A DNA stretch of 64,000 bases from Aphrocallistes beatrix (GCA_963281255.1 OY725491.1:1798001-1862000), one strand, 5' to 3'; counted from the first letter of the stretch, positions 1 to 12,249 are shown. The notes: generated by a model from the sequence alone, not told the origin. Made by a program: numbers and translations.

Positions 1-159
1 TTAGTTCTTAAAATAAATAGTTTTCGTTCGAATAGTTCAGGTTTTCTTTCGGATAATCGAGGTTTTTCGTTCTTTGAATATAATTCAGTAATTTTAGGTG
101 ATAGAAGATGAACTGTTAATAGAATGTGTATAATTTTATATATCTAAAATATGATACAA

Positions 160-300
160 CTATCATAAAAAAATGATGACTCATAACAAACTGGCAAATT
201 TCATGATTTTTCGACTGATATCGATCATTATACTAGTAATATAACGAACAGATTTAGAGATGTTATCTTACTTAGAATTAATCAATGTGGGCGTTTTAAT
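160..300 (-). repeat. Partial copy of the ~0.5-kb CRE/AP-1 repeat
   Basis: This stretch matches, in reverse orientation, the central part of the repeat clustered at 33-36.3 kb: the ATGATGACTCAT core, the ATATCGAT box and the 'agagatgttatct' segment just inside the GC-rich head. The GC-rich head itself is missing. It abuts the mariner-type transposase relic. Confidence 0.6.
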
Positions 301-790
301 ATCCCGAGTGTTCAATAAGTTCGCGGAAAATATGTTTTACCATGTCAAATAGCTTAGAATAGCTACTTGCTGGTATGCACCCGACTGCCTCTAAAAAAGC
401 AGCGATTAGTTTGGATTCTGACTCAAAACGCCTGCCTTTTAGGTATCTTTTAGATTTGGGAACAGACAAAAGTCACAGGGTGCAAGATTTGGGCTGTAGG
501 GAGGATGTTCAATCATTTATAACCCTGATAACCTGAGAAATTCCTTAGTCCTTCCTGCTGTGTGTGCTGGAGCATTATCATGATGAAATTTCATCCCACG
601 AACCCCATACTTTAGTCTCAACCTCTCCACTGCTTAAAACACTTTTGGAAGACAAATCTCGGTATACCAAGCTGAGGTAACTATATGTTTCTCAAGAAGC
701 ATCACAAATTCAAGAAGCCCCTTGTAGTGAAGAAAATTGCGAACATTCGCTTGTTGACCGCCATGAATTGTTTGTCATATAAAAGCGAAA
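301..790 (-). pseudogene. Mariner-type transposase, C-terminal relic
   Basis: On the minus strand this reads as the C-terminal half of a mariner-family transposase. The marks HHDNAPAH and EHPPYSPNLAPCDF are recognisable, followed by LFPNLKRYLKGRRFES-like sequence. The first D of that pair is the second catalytic Asp region of the mariner DDE/D fold, and the CDF aspartate is the third. At least one in-frame stop (after LRLSGL) and frameshifts break it, and no N-terminal helix-turn-helix is present upstream. It is a dead, 5'-truncated copy. A SETMAR-like host fusion is unlikely because no SET domain is present. Confidence 0.75.
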
Positions 791-1149
791 ATGACCACAC
801 TAAATTGGCTATAACATAAAAGGTATACTAGCTAGAATATCGAAATTGTATCTACTATAAGTTTTGATTTGATAGCTGTACTAATAATTAAATTACATTA
901 ATTAACCCTACGTACTCATTGAACTATAAGATATGCTAATCAATTGCAATAATCCAACAACGTATATTGCACAATTCAAATATGCTAATCGTAATAATAT
1001 ATTGCAATTGTACAAGATAGAAATATGCTAATGAAAAGAATATATCATAATTATACATAACTTCTGCAAGGAAAAGGGGATACATAAGTAGTTTTAGCTG
1101 GACATTTTATATTTGTATTAGTCTAATAGACTGAAAAGCAGGACAATTC

Positions 1150-1370
1150 CAATTTTTGGAACGTTTCGCGGGACAACATTTTCAACATGTGTCCGAAAAA
1201 TCGGGACTTCCTGCCAAAAACGGGACAGTTGGAAAGTATGATTAAATTGAATGTTACTAATGTAATATACAATCTCATATATTTTGTAGGAGAAAAAATA
1301 CTCAATTAAATCTCCCAACATCACTGTGACTTTAAATTTTACTGCGAATTCTAGTAAAGCTGATATTTAG
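1150..1370. repeat. Dispersed repeat also found at the 5' break of channel copy A
   Basis: The segment around 1290-1360 (AAATCTCCCA, CACTGTGACTT, GCGAATTCT in order) is closely matched at 11206-11285, directly upstream of the homology break of channel gene A. I do not recognise the element. The short ORFs here are not conserved coding sequence. Confidence 0.5.
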
Positions 1371-1671
1371 TACAATGTATATTTGGTACGTAAGTAAAAT
1401 CTCGAAGACCACGTTAGTCAGTTCATGTTCAACCTCATACTTGAACTAACAGATTAATGAGATGTTCGCATGACTGAAATGCACTGTAATATATATTTTA
1501 CAAACTAATCGGAAACTCAAACTGTTTGTATAATCGATCATACTTAGTAACTTAATTTATGTATTTTTTGTTCGTAACACCGTTTAATCAATCAAGAAGG
1601 AAATGTTATTGATCTGAAATCATCTCAATATTCATTGAACAAACTTTCTCCCGCACAAACGTTTCCGACTT

Positions 1672-2006
1672 CGTTCGGATAACCGAGGGATTTTCGTTCC
1701 ATATAAATCGTGTTTTTTGTTTGTAAAATCAATTTTGGAATATAAAATTTTCGATTAAAACAGAAATAATTTGTTCAACTAACTGAAATATGATGGTCGG
1801 AAAAATTCTCATTGCATTATTGGTATTATTCAAATCTAGTACGTGTAAGTACACGATAAAATACATTTTTATTAACATAAGTAGTATGTGCATGTGCACT
1901 TGGGAGCGTAAAATATGTATTCCGCTTATCCAAACGATTTCCCTTATCCGAACACTAATCTTTAAAATAAAAACGGAGGTGTTCGGATAATCGAGGGTCT
2001 ACTGTA
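1672..2006. repeat. Pogo-like terminal fragment
   Basis: Contains GTTCGGATAA(C/T)CGAGG near both edges and ends in TCTACTGTA. This resembles the complete pogo-like element at 56853-57496, whose ends are CAGTACACCCTCGCTAATCC. The left end is not intact, so this is a decayed copy at best. A related GTTCGAATAGTT...GGATAATCGAGG stretch lies at 25-70. Confidence 0.35.
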
Positions 2007-2399
2007 CTTTATCATCTATTTCAGAACTAAAATAAAATAAAGTTAATACGATTACTTAGTGATATTTTAGTTAATAAATTGCAATAAAATGTTTATATTC
2101 TATGTACTACATTTTCAAAAACATGGAAATAAATCTTTCTGCGAATTAATTGATATCGGATTTATCTTGTTCAAATTGCAAATCCCGTAAGAACGCATAA
2201 GTTTAGGTGAAATTAATAAGGATTGAGTAATTTGTTACGTGGCCGTTTTCGAATGTGGCCGTTTTTACATGTGTCCAATGTATCACTATTGCACATGGTC
2301 GAAATATGCTAATGATAAGAATATATCATTACTATTATACATAATATCCAAAATATGCTAATAATAACGTTTCTCTATTGCACATTACCCAAATATGCT

Positions 2400-2800
2400 A
2401 ATGCTAATTATGACACAAGTGCACTTCGCAGCACTTGTGTAGCACTGCTAGCAAACACTCCGTGTCTGCAGAGTCGCTCTGCGGGTGCCTAGGGATATCA
2501 ATTATTTCATATAGCAATTTCTTTGGGGAGAAAAACAACACAGACAAGGTGGGAGTGTGCCCTTTTAGTGCAGCTCCTGTAGGGAGATGCCCTTATGTCA
2601 TGGACGGAGTATCTCGTCCGCCCGTTCGTATGTATGTATGTCCGTACTACTGTGAAATCTAACAGTCCGATTTTTACCAAATTTCGAATGTAGGATCTCT
2701 TTATAGTATATGTGTGCACAGTCAAAATTTTTAGTGCAGCTCCTAGTATAGGAGATGCCTTATGTCATGATCGGCGTGCGACATCCGTCCGTACGTAAGT
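2400..2800. repeat. Short dispersed repeats with stem motifs
   Basis: Holds a degenerate GC-rich head (GACACAAGTGC...GTGTCTGCAGAGTCGC) like those at 3892 and 47065. Two adjacent copies of a second short motif follow (TAGTGCAGCTCCT ... GGAGATGCC ... TTATGTCATG, at 2567 and 2731), which recurs at 49600-49645. No coding capacity is visible. 2801-3880 shows nothing I recognise beyond a 15-bp stem (TATAACATCGATTTA) with arms near 3650 and 3700. Confidence 0.45.
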
Positions 2801-3889
2801 ACTAACGTCCGGTTGCCTGCTCCTGGAAATTCTATTGGACCAAATTGCATCAAATTTGGACCATATATTCCTTATATGGTGGAAATTTGAACCTGGGTCC
2901 AATTATGAAATATTTTCACACCTTTCTATAAAAGGTGTTAAAATGTATTAGCCAATCAGAATCCAGGGATTTACCAGTACAATTGGCTTTGATTTTATTG
3001 ATTAATGGTGATTATACCAAACTCAATATATAGATTCCGAATTTCGAACTTTGTAGTAATAATCATAATCTGAGTATTTTGTGGTTACTTCATATGTACA
3101 AGTATATACATATTTTCACACTTTTTGAAAAATTCTTATTTTGAGTTAAAAGCGAGTTCTCAATTCTCTTCCAGAGCTATTAAAAAGTCCTCACCACATG
3201 CACTTATTGTCTCTTAAGATCATGTGCTGTTTATTGTAGTATATCTGGAAAATTGGTTGTAACTAAACCTAGACGGGATGGGAAAGGTAAAAGCCTGGGA
3301 TTTCCTACTATGTTTCACATGAAGTGCAACCTATCAATTCTGATAGCTCTGAAAGAATTAATCCTTTACACACTTAGAGATTAGTTTGATGCTACTTTGG
3401 GAAGAGCAAACAAATTAATCTTAATTAAGTTGTACTATAAATATGCCCACTGATCCACATTTCAGCATGAGTTTAGTACTTCGAATTATCTCCCCCAGGT
3501 TTTGAGAAAATTTGAAACTTTTTCTTCGGTGAGTTGGGGTATTCCGACGGAATTGGATAATCCCAAGCAGTACTAAGGAAAATAACAAATTCGGGATACA
3601 TACATTTTACGACCTTACAATTCATGACAGGATTATATACAGTATAACATCGATTTAATAATGTTCGCGTGACGCCATGGATTATTACTAAATCGATGTT
3701 ATACCCTAGGGGTGGAACTTTGTTCTCAAATACACAGGAAGTACAAATTATTGGATAATAAATACAAAACAAATGGCGGTGCTTGTTTCTTTTGAAATGT
3801 AAACCTTACCCACAAAGCATCAACAATTTTGACAGTATTCTTTAATATAATATATATACTTTAATTTCTCAATGGAATTTAATTATAAC

Positions 3890-4680
3890 AAGCGCGCTTC
3901 GCTTGCTTGCGCTGCGCGGCTTGCGGACACGAAGTGTCCGCAGAGTCGCCCTACGGGTGCCTGAGGTTACTCAATCTAACCTATTTCGGGAATTTTTTCC
4001 TTTATATAAATATTGTAAACAAAGGTTAACGAATAATTTCTCATATGGATCCGAAGATATAATATTCGAAATCTACACCCCTGAAAACCCCATGTCACCC
4101 GTTGGAAGCAAGTTTCTAGCATATTTTTGAGATTTGTTTACTTTATGTATCTAATTTAAACAAAAGTAGACAAATAATTTATCATATAGATCTGAAAATA
4201 TGATATTCGGAACCTACACCCCTGAAACCCCATGTGACCCGTTGGAAGCTAGTCAGCATTATTTTCAAAATTAATCAAATTGTGTGAAAATATGCATATA
4301 AAGGTGTGAAAAGGTGTGAAATGCAATAATCTTTTTTATTGCCATACACTATAATACATTTAAGATATCAAACATAAGTTGTGGCTTTGAAATATTTTAA
4401 TAACAATGACGATCTATTGCAGTGTCGTGCTTGTACAATGATTTCTATTGTGATAGTGTAGTCATTTATTTTGTATAGAAAAGGTGTGAAAAATTGTTTT
4501 CCATTTTTTTTGCAGAGATGTGAAAATTTTTTAGATCTTAGAACTTAATCGTCGTAGTCATATCATTTGACACCTACATGGCAATTTTCACATCTCTATG
4601 ACATCCCAATTCTTCAATCAATTCGGACAAACACAACAAACACAAAAAACAAAAAAATCCTAGCATTTTAATATATAAGA
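3890..4680 (+). repeat. Composite repeat: GC-rich head plus ~130-bp tandem body
   Basis: It starts with CAAGCGCGCTTCGCTTGC and the hairpin GGACACGAAGTGTCC, then switches to a body unlike that of the 33-36 kb copies. The body has ~130-bp units, each with a TATGATATTCGGAA-type box, 'ctacacccctgaaa' and 'ttggaagc' (two units at 4000-4260), then a tail reaching 'tagcattttaatatataag' at about 4675. Related bodies occur at 20390-20870 and 28640-29430. It looks like a non-autonomous element with modular ends. Confidence 0.5.
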
Positions 4681-6400
4681 TATTTTAACCTGACCCTGGG
4701 GCCAGTAATATCTTCTTCCTCCTCCTCCTCTACAAACTTTTGAAATATACGTATCTCTCGATGATATAATAACATTGATAAACAAAACTAAAATTTGCTA
4801 GTATACTACTTGTATACACTTATTCTGTATATCCTCGATTTTTAGCCAGGAAGAATATTAATTTTAATAAAATCAGAGATTTTCCCTTACTATTAAATAG
4901 CATGGGCTAAGAAACAATTTCCTTGGTGCAATAAAGCCATTGTTATAGTTGAGTATTAGTTCCTACTCTTAATTTGTTATTTAGTTTACACAACTACTAC
5001 TTGTAGATTACACCAGTAGGATACCTCGTATCTATACCGTTACTCATTTACTACTCTATTATATTTACTTTCAGTATTCATTCAAAATTGTTATATTAAG
5101 GTTCACTTCATCTGATACTAACTTAACTTATAGTATATAGCCGTAACAGAGGTATTGAAAAGTACTGGGCGTATGTCTACACAGAGTAGAGTTTTATCTA
5201 TGAATTTTTCGAACTTTATTAACTTTCGTAAATTGACTTTGTCGAGTAAAACTTTCAAAGTCAAATTAGGAAAGTAAATAGCGGGGGTCCTTTTATTCGG
5301 ACCCCTAGAGTGATGCTACAAACTTTTGAATGATAATTTGATTGAAGATATGTATTCATGGTTGAGAAATGTAAGGCGGGATTTCCCTCTGTTTCGATTA
5401 GATCTATCTATTCTCCCCATCTTGCCTTGATATTATTACTTGTATATGATGCACTACAGGATGCATGAACAAATTAAAATTATCAACAGATAACTTTACT
5501 CTGAATGTAAAGTCGCCATACACGTTGCAAGCAAAGCCGCATGGAATAATTCAACACACAAGATGTAAAAAGTTGCTAGCAAAATTTCGACATACATACC
5601 GATACAACCTTGTTGCATTAAAAAAGTATACTTCTTGCATGATGAACTCCAAGGAGTTGATTGGGAGGATCCCAAATATACTCAGTATAAAACTTTGGAA
5701 ATTCTGTGGTCCAAATTCTTGCCACTGAGGGGATGAAGCTGTCGTTTACAATCATGCCTCGGTGTTTTTGATTACGAGAATCAACACGAGCGGCGAAACT
5801 AATAGTTAATGGAAACCAGAGGGATTAATTTCCTAGGTTTAAGTCCAACTTACATTATGTGATTATTGGCGCATGAATGATTATAATATAAAGTATTGGA
5901 AATATCAGTAATGTTATTGCTATATAACGCCAATTAAAACCGAAAATAATTGAGGAAACGGTAAATACGTGAACAGCGAGGGCTGCCTGCATAGCAAAAA
6001 TAAACTATAAACTGAAAGCGAAAGTATTATATCTCTGGTTGTTATATAGTAATTACGCTACGAGCAACATAGACTACAGCAAGGCCAACTGGTTAACTGG
6101 CTAACCGCCGTCAATCTCAGTTAACGGTTAAGAAAATCTTAGATCGGCTAGCCGATCTGCTTTATTTTATAAATATTTATACTAATTTGATTATTCTTCG
6201 ATGGAGATTCATGAATATTACTTTTTAAAAATTGATAATAAATTATAATTTCTATTTTTAATAGAAAAAAATAAAGATGGAAAAAAATGTTAAGAAACAT
6301 TTTTTTCCATCTTTTTGTTCTTCAGCTTTCATTTGATAAAAGGAAAATTCCAGTATTATTTTTATATATAATTACTTATTCATAATTATTTATTGAAAAA
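4681..6400. other. No recognised gene
   Basis: AT-rich sequence with no family I recognise. An 87-codon open frame at 5465-5728 has no recognisable domain, signal peptide or splice context. At 6080-6240 there is a GGTTAAC-rich motif (ggttaactggctaaccg ... cagttaacggttaag) that is repeated at 24980-25080 and, partly, at 34280 and 51890, so it is probably a dispersed repeat. Confidence 0.5.
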
Positions 6401-6415
6401 TTAGAATAAGATAAA

Positions 6416-7010
6416 ATGAACGAATTAGAGAAACGCAAAATGGTAGAATCGCTGTACAAAGATGGTAAAAGTGCATCAGAAATTTTCATCCTTTTAAAAC
6501 ATGAAAATATCTCTCGTGCAACAATATATCGTGCTGTTAAAAGGCTTCAGTATGGCATAAGTATGTCTAGAAAGGGAGGATCTGGCAGAAAAGTCAAAGA
6601 TCAGACAAACAAAGCCAAAACAGATAGCTGATAGACGTCATCCAGCTCAATCAATCAGGAAGATTGCAGGAGAAATAAATACTCCCGCAACCAGTTCCAG
6701 TAATATTCTGAAAAGAGACTTAAGGTTGACTGAAAAGAGACAAGGTTGAAAAAGGATTGCAAACAAGCTCCCAATTCTCCCCAAAAGAAGAAAGGCGAAC
6801 AAGGTCATTGAAACACTACCGTAGACTCGCAGGGGACGCATACCGGTGAGTACTCTTTAGCGACGAAAAAAACTTTTACTTAGATCAACCATTAAACCGC
6901 CAGAACGGTTAGAGGTTTATCTAAGTAAAGGTTTTTAGAAGAATATACATTCGAAAGGAACAGAAGAAGCCCTTGAATCAAAAACTGTAGCCTGAAAAAG
7001 AAATTTCCCT
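6416..7010 (+). pseudogene. Tc1/mariner-superfamily transposase relic
   Basis: Codons from ATG 6416 encode a helix-turn-helix of the transposase N-terminus (MNELEKRKMVESLYKDGKSA, then ISRATIYRAVKRL), followed by a basic GRKVK segment near residue 57. The frame is then broken, but later segments in shifted frames still read FSDEKNFYLDQPLNRQN and VYLSKG. These are typical of the region around the second catalytic Asp in maT/mariner-like transposases. Several stops and frameshifts make it non-functional. It is a different subfamily from the relic at 301-790. I found no terminal inverted repeats around it. Confidence 0.65.
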
Positions 7011-7362
7011 CAAAAATAATAATAAGGGCTGGTATATCGCACAATATCAAAACCATCTTGTTTTTCATTGAAAAAGCTTAACTCTAAACACAAACAGCTA
7101 CGAAAATAAATCTACTGAATTCATATCAGACATGAGAAAAAGTTATTCATTCGCAGTTCAAATTAGGTATATTTTGCAAAATTCCCCAAAATTGAACTTC
7201 CTGCTGTTTTTAATCACTAGAGCTAAGTTCTAACAGTTATTGTTTTAAAGTAATGGTTTTTCAAGGGACCGCTCAATGGGGAAATTTTGTCCGTACTGCA
7301 TATTCATTTGGTTATAACTGTTGAACGGATTGTCCGATTTGGAAAATCTTTTCTTCTATGTA

Positions 7363-7835
7363 CACTGCCCGGCCAAAGGTATTCCACCACCACGAAATAC
7401 TCCATACAAATAGTATTAAAGTGGCACTATTCATGAAGGAATAGATACTCCACAGTAACAAATATTTTATTTTTGATTTTAGGTTCGTACATAACCGAAT
7501 TCCAGAATTTTTAGACTTTCAATACAAATACTTATTCTTATGTAGAAAATTATCAACTTCTGCCACTTTGTGTCACTTATCGCCATCAAATTTAATGGTG
7601 GGGACTCGGGACAAGTAGCATCAAGTATTAAAGATAATATTTATAATTCTGGGAGTTAGTAATTGAGTTGAGGATCTCAATTATGAGCAATTCGAATATA
7701 TATATTAAGAATTATAAATCAAGAATAGCGTATTTCTAACAGTTTGAGTACATATACCTTTAAGAATAGCTACACTTTAATACTATTTGTATGGATGTTT
7801 CTGTGGTTGTCGAATACTTTCTTCCGGGTACTGTG
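7363..7835. mobile_element. 473-bp MITE with TA target duplication
   Basis: The ends are inverted: CACTGCCCGGCCAAAGGTAT on the left and the related AATACTTTCTTCCGGGTACT-GTG on the right, with further inner complementarity (ATACAAATAGTATTAAAGTG / CACTTTAATACTATTTGTAT). TA lies on both sides (7361-7362 and 7836-7837). Size, imperfect TIRs and the TA duplication fit a non-autonomous Tc1/mariner-like element. It has no coding sequence. Confidence 0.65.
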
Positions 7836-7939
7836 TATATGAGTCCTATTTGACATTTTATTAGCATAGAATATCTCTAATTAGTTAATATCGCCAATTC
7901 TAAACAATTCCAAAGAGAATTGTATCAAGAATTAAATTT

Positions 7940-10900
7940 TCGGACATCGGGGGTCAAAAAATTGTATTCCGAAACTTGAACTTCCTTGGACTTTTGAAAT
8001 GTTTTCAAGGATGCTTTTGACTAACTTCACTGATATTTTGGTCCTGTTCGGATTATTTTGGGGTTTTGGTCGATTACTCCTGGACTATTGTAGAATTTTG
8101 CACTTCTAATCTCCTTTGGCAGTTTGATAAATCCAAGAAAACATGTCTTCAAAAACGAATTAATGTACAAGTAGTATTAACTCAATGGCCATCTTTGATG
8201 TTAATGTGTCAATTAAATGCACAAGCCATTCTATAACTTAGATTTGTCATATTATCTCACAATTTCATATTATCTTACAATGCTTCACAAGTTTCCCTGT
8301 ATGCTATTCATTTGACTACAAAGATAAACATTGATATTCACACAACTACATCAAAAATATGAACTGAGGGGATAAAAATTACAAGATACAATAGCAACTG
8401 TTTATGTAAAAGTACCTACCCTATTTACACTCAATTATGATCTTTCATGCAAAGAATAAAATAGAAATAATAACATCAGAGTGTAACTTTCATGCAAAGG
8501 AAGCTGAAATGCTTAGTCAGTTTGTTTAATCTTCTCCTGTATCAATTTCATTAGACCATCCATTGATTTTGTAAACTGCTCTTCAAATCGTGTCTCTTTG
8601 TTCCTCATTTCCATTGCTAGATCATCGATTCTCTTTTTCAACTCCTCTATCTCCTGACTTGTTCCTTCTTGAGATTTGGGTGTGAGTTTATTTGCAGAAG
8701 ATTTTAATATTTCGTGAGTTTTGCGAGCTACTACTTTTTGCTGGTTTTGGATGGTAGAAAGCATCCCTTTAATTTCAACTTCCTCCGTAAAACTTTTTAT
8801 ATTTAACGAATGTATGCTATGTACACCATAATATTGAAACATTACATCTTTCCCAATTTCTATTTTATCAATGAAATACTTTTTCTTAAAATCGATGCAC
8901 AGTGAGAGCAGAGAGGTCATTTGGATTTGTCCAATAAAGTTTAACCTTTTCCAAGCGTATGTGCGTTCTGCTTTGTTTTTAACGCTACTATAAGTATCTG
9001 ACAGCTGAGCAATGAACACATTCAGGAAAACAACTACTGTTAAGAACAAGAAAGTGAGATAGATAGCGACAGCCAACCAGTTCAGTTGTTGATATACATA
9101 TTGATCTTGATACACGTTTCCCTCGAGGAGTATCCTCACACCAGTCAGGAACACCCATTGTACACTGTTGTCAACACCTAATTCTCGTTGTGTGTCTTGC
9201 ATCAGAGACACATTTGAGAATCCTTCAGCCGTGTAAGGAGTGCGCAAGGATATGTAGTAAGCGCCAGTGAAAATTAGTAACACAATGGAGAAGAGACCTG
9301 AGAATAGCGGCACATCATTGACTAGGATCTTGTAGATAATGTTTGCATATGGTCCCAGATGTGGTATCAGTGCTATTAACTTGAATAATCTGAGAGAATT
9401 CACGATGAATGTAATTGTAGCAAAGACCCATTGTGTTGGTTGACTGGCTGCGCGAAGAATGAATAAGATTAATAACGTAGACAATCCAATCACGTCCAAA
9501 TAGTTGGAATAATAACTGAAATAATCTGTAAATACGCGGATGCAAAATATATTATTTAGTTTAGATTTGAGTGAACGTTTCATTTGTGCAGATGATTTTT
9601 GTTTTTCAATAGTTTCTTCATCTCCATTATCATCATTATTCAGTGTATTTTCAATTGTTGCTGCACGATATAACATCTTTTTTCGCTCATTTCTTTTATC
9701 TTTAAGATATCGGAAGGTGAGTCTTGCTACACGGAAGAATTCCACTCCCTCAATCACAACATCAAAAAGAAAATAAACGATCACGAATAACTCTGTGAAG
9801 ATTCGGATAACATTAGTGTATCCTTGAGTATACACATCTCTTGGTGCATTGAAATATGAGGCTTGTGTGAGAGAATATGCCAACGCTAATAGAAACAGCA
9901 AATAAAAAGTGATCTTAACCGTCAAAATTCTGTTTCCGAATTTTTCCATCTTCTTATCTACAAGTATTCGAACAGTACCATTGTATGCAATATCTTCATC
10001 TTCCAAATCTACTAGTCGTTGAAGCAAGAAAGTTTTGTTCTTTTGATAACCATCACTATCAGGCATGGTTCCTTCTGCATCCACGTCAAGATATCGTGTA
10101 AGGACTACTCCCCACTGTGCATTTGAAGGATCTACCTGTACGAGCATACGATCCAGAAGGGCTTTTAAGGTTTCTATCAGCCGATATCGGACGATTTCTA
10201 GCAAACTGATTTCGTGAGTCTGCAAGTAATAACCTACGTTGTCATTTTCTGGCGCAAATCGTAGGAGCATTACAGCTGCTCTGTCATTTTTCAGTTGTAT
10301 TGCCCTCTCTAGAGCATTGAACCTCTCATTATCTGTGACATCAAATGACGCTCCATTGATTATCAGCTCTTTGACTGTATTGACATGTCCATTACTAGCT
10401 GCGACTATCAACGGGACATTACCAAGTCTATCTCTCTGATCCAGATTAGCTCCTGCTGCTGCTAGTATACCGATGCAACCATCTTTTCCGTTTTGTGCTG
10501 CAATCATCACAGGTGTTTTGACATTTTTATCCTTTTCATTCACCAGTGCACCTCTCGCTGTTAGAAGATAGAGGATATCTTCATCTGCATGTTGACATGC
10601 TAAGTGAACTGATGTAAAACCTTCGTCGTTGACCAAATTTGGGTCTGAACCTTTATCTAGGAGGTATTCTACAGTGTGGAGATTTTTTCTTGTTATCGCA
10701 CTATGAAGTGGTGTTCCTCCTTTATCATCTTTTGTATCAATGTGAATATCTGGTTGATAAGTGAGAATTACATCTAATACTGCTCTGCTCCCATTTTCTG
10801 CGGCCCTATTTAAATGCAGATTTGGTATTATCGGTGTACCAGCCTGCAATAGTATTTGCGCAATATCGCCACTATTTGAAGCACAGACTGTGTAGAGTGC

Positions 10901-11180
10901 TTCACAGGCTTGTAGCTGGAATTGTCTTTCCATTTCCGGAGTTCTTTTATTGTTGTTGTACTTCTCTATGATGATTTCTATTATGTCAGCACGTGTAGAA
11001 AATGCTGCAATTGTCATTGCACAACTATATTCGCCCTTATACAGAATAGGTGCACCTCCTAGTAGCATTCTTTTCAGTTTATCCATGCTATAATTTACAA
11101 GTACTTTATCGAGTTCTTTATAATCTTCCTGCGTATCTTTCCACGGAATTATGTCATTAACTTGATTGAAAGCTCTAGTC
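7940..11180 (-). repeat. Tandem segmental duplication, copy A
   Basis: This block matches 13535-16725 in the same orientation at high identity. It covers the channel coding region and about 570 bp of 3' flank, starting near 'atcgggggtcaaaaaattg' (7949 and 13553). On the 5' side homology stops near 11180, where a dispersed repeat takes over. The duplication explains the paired channel genes. Confidence 0.85.
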
Positions 11181-11206
11181 TGGTGCAATCTTATATATTT
11201 TATCAA
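8513..11206 (-). CDS. Ankyrin-repeat six-TM cation channel, copy A (5' end missing)
   Basis: An 897-codon open frame for a TRP-like channel protein. Residues about 125-320 form ankyrin repeats (GGTPLHSAITRKNLHTVEYL, then TPVMIAAQNGKDGC and VPLIVAASNGHVNTVKEL). Six hydrophobic segments follow at about 428-447, 463-485, 565-585, 590-615, 628-650 and 708-735. A pore-like segment VQWVFLTGVRILLEGN sits at about 682-697, between segments 5 and 6, and its filter-like Glu fits a cation pore. The C-terminus (about 850-893) is a predicted coiled coil (EIEELKKRIDDL). The frame opens with TTG; there is no in-frame ATG before SMDKLKRML at residue 40, so either an upstream exon supplies the start or the 5' end was lost. 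Copy B keeps 29 N-terminal residues absent here. Subfamily is not resolved; TRPA/TRPN-like or another Ion_trans group are possible. Confidence 0.8.
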   Translation of the reverse strand: MIKYIRLHQTRAFNQVNDIIPWKDTQEDYKELDKVLVNYSMDKLKRMLLGGAPILYKGEYSCAMTIAAFSTRADIIEIIIEKYNNNKRTPEMERQFQLQACEALYTVCASNSGDIAQILLQAGTPIIPNLHLNRAAENGSRAVLDVILTYQPDIHIDTKDDKGGTPLHSAITRKNLHTVEYLLDKGSDPNLVNDEGFTSVHLACQHADEDILYLLTARGALVNEKDKNVKTPVMIAAQNGKDGCIGILAAAGANLDQRDRLGNVPLIVAASNGHVNTVKELIINGASFDVTDNERFNALERAIQLKNDRAAVMLLRFAPENDNVGYYLQTHEISLLEIVRYRLIETLKALLDRMLVQVDPSNAQWGVVLTRYLDVDAEGTMPDSDGYQKNKTFLLQRLVDLEDEDIAYNGTVRILVDKKMEKFGNRILTVKITFYLLFLLALAYSLTQASYFNAPRDVYTQGYTNVIRIFTELFVIVYFLFDVVIEGVEFFRVARLTFRYLKDKRNERKKMLYRAATIENTLNNDDNGDEETIEKQKSSAQMKRSLKSKLNNIFCIRVFTDYFSYYSNYLDVIGLSTLLILFILRAASQPTQWVFATITFIVNSLRLFKLIALIPHLGPYANIIYKILVNDVPLFSGLFSIVLLIFTGAYYISLRTPYTAEGFSNVSLMQDTQRELGVDNSVQWVFLTGVRILLEGNVYQDQYVYQQLNWLAVAIYLTFLFLTVVVFLNVFIAQLSDTYSSVKNKAERTYAWKRLNFIGQIQMTSLLSLCIDFKKKYFIDKIEIGKDVMFQYYGVHSIHSLNIKSFTEEVEIKGMLSTIQNQQKVVARKTHEILKSSANKLTPKSQEGTSQEIEELKKRIDDLAMEMRNKETRFEEQFTKSMDGLMKLIQEKIKQTD

Positions 11207-12200
11207 AGAAAAATAACTCCAATAAATCTCCCAGTATCACTGTGACTTCAAATTTAATGCGAATTCTGTAAAAGTTGGCAAAATTCCTGAATTCCTGGTC
11301 GAAGCATTTTCCGTGAACGAAACAGCGATGATTCGCATTCTTTGAACGAGAGATTTTATGCTGATGGATTTGATCTTGTGAAGTCATTAAATATTTGCGT
11401 AGGCCGAGCAGTGAGTTAGCTTTAGGAAGAGTGAGCGCTGGTCATGACATGACTGACTGATCTACTCAGAATATAAACTGCGACGTTCTTGGTTCATCAA
11501 GTCAATCACAAGATTCCTCTGTGATGCTTGAATTCAGCTAGATGGGCAAGGCCATTAGACTAGCGCCACTTCTGTTTAGTTCTCCTTCTCGCTTGCTTGC
11601 TCTGCTTGATGCTGCTGGTGTACCAGGGACACGGGAACGGGTGACGATGGTTTTGGTTCGCGGTGGAGCGTGCTGATCATCATGCAAAAATCCAAATCCA
11701 TAAAACGTTTGTTCGTGAAGTATTTCATACGGAAATTTATTGAGACACACACATATAAGGCGGGAGTGTCTTTTTTTCTTGTGTATTGGTTATATCGAAC
11801 CATTCGATCCCGCTTTTAATTAACGAGATCATGAATTGGGTGCACTGCCCCCAAATGTTTTGGTAAAGTATAAACCATTGGAAATCTATTTTGACCCAAG
11901 TTGTTAACTCTTTCCTGCGGGAGAGTAACTGCCTATTAGGGCGTAATTATGGTAGTTGATTTTACATTTTAAAAATTCATACTTTGTAATGAGTAATAAA
12001 TGCTACCAAATAGTATGTGTGCCCACTCAGGATTCTATAAGTAATATTTCCTTAGACTATCCTTACTCAACAAAAATCTTTCCATCCTGGCCTTACTCCT
12101 CACAATCCATTCGTCAGTGATTGCACCGATGGGTGACAAATAACTTATTATGGTCTTTAGAGATTGTAATTCGAATATTTTCAGTGATGTTATTTTTCGA
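11190..12200. other. Repeat junction upstream of channel A; no gene
   Basis: Begins with the dispersed repeat shared with 1290-1360, then runs through sequence without a supported gene. Open frames of 70-75 codons at 11538-11803 overlap each other in different frames and show no domain. No promoter can be argued for channel A here. Confidence 0.4.
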
Positions 12201-12249
12201 GTCTAAGACTTAGAACTGTGTTTTGTAGAGTGAATTTTTAGAAGAAAAA

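Noticed and set aside
2435-2725. Two overlapping opposite-strand open frames of about 75 codons
   Set aside because: They coincide with dispersed repeat motifs, and neither has a domain or splice context.
5465-5728. 87-codon open frame
   Set aside because: It has an ATG, but no signal peptide, domain, paralogue in the window or regulatory context, so I do not call it a gene.
8513-11206. Annotating channel A as a complete gene starting at 11206
   Set aside because: The first codon is TTG and the preceding sequence belongs to a dispersed repeat; copies B and C both start with ATG.
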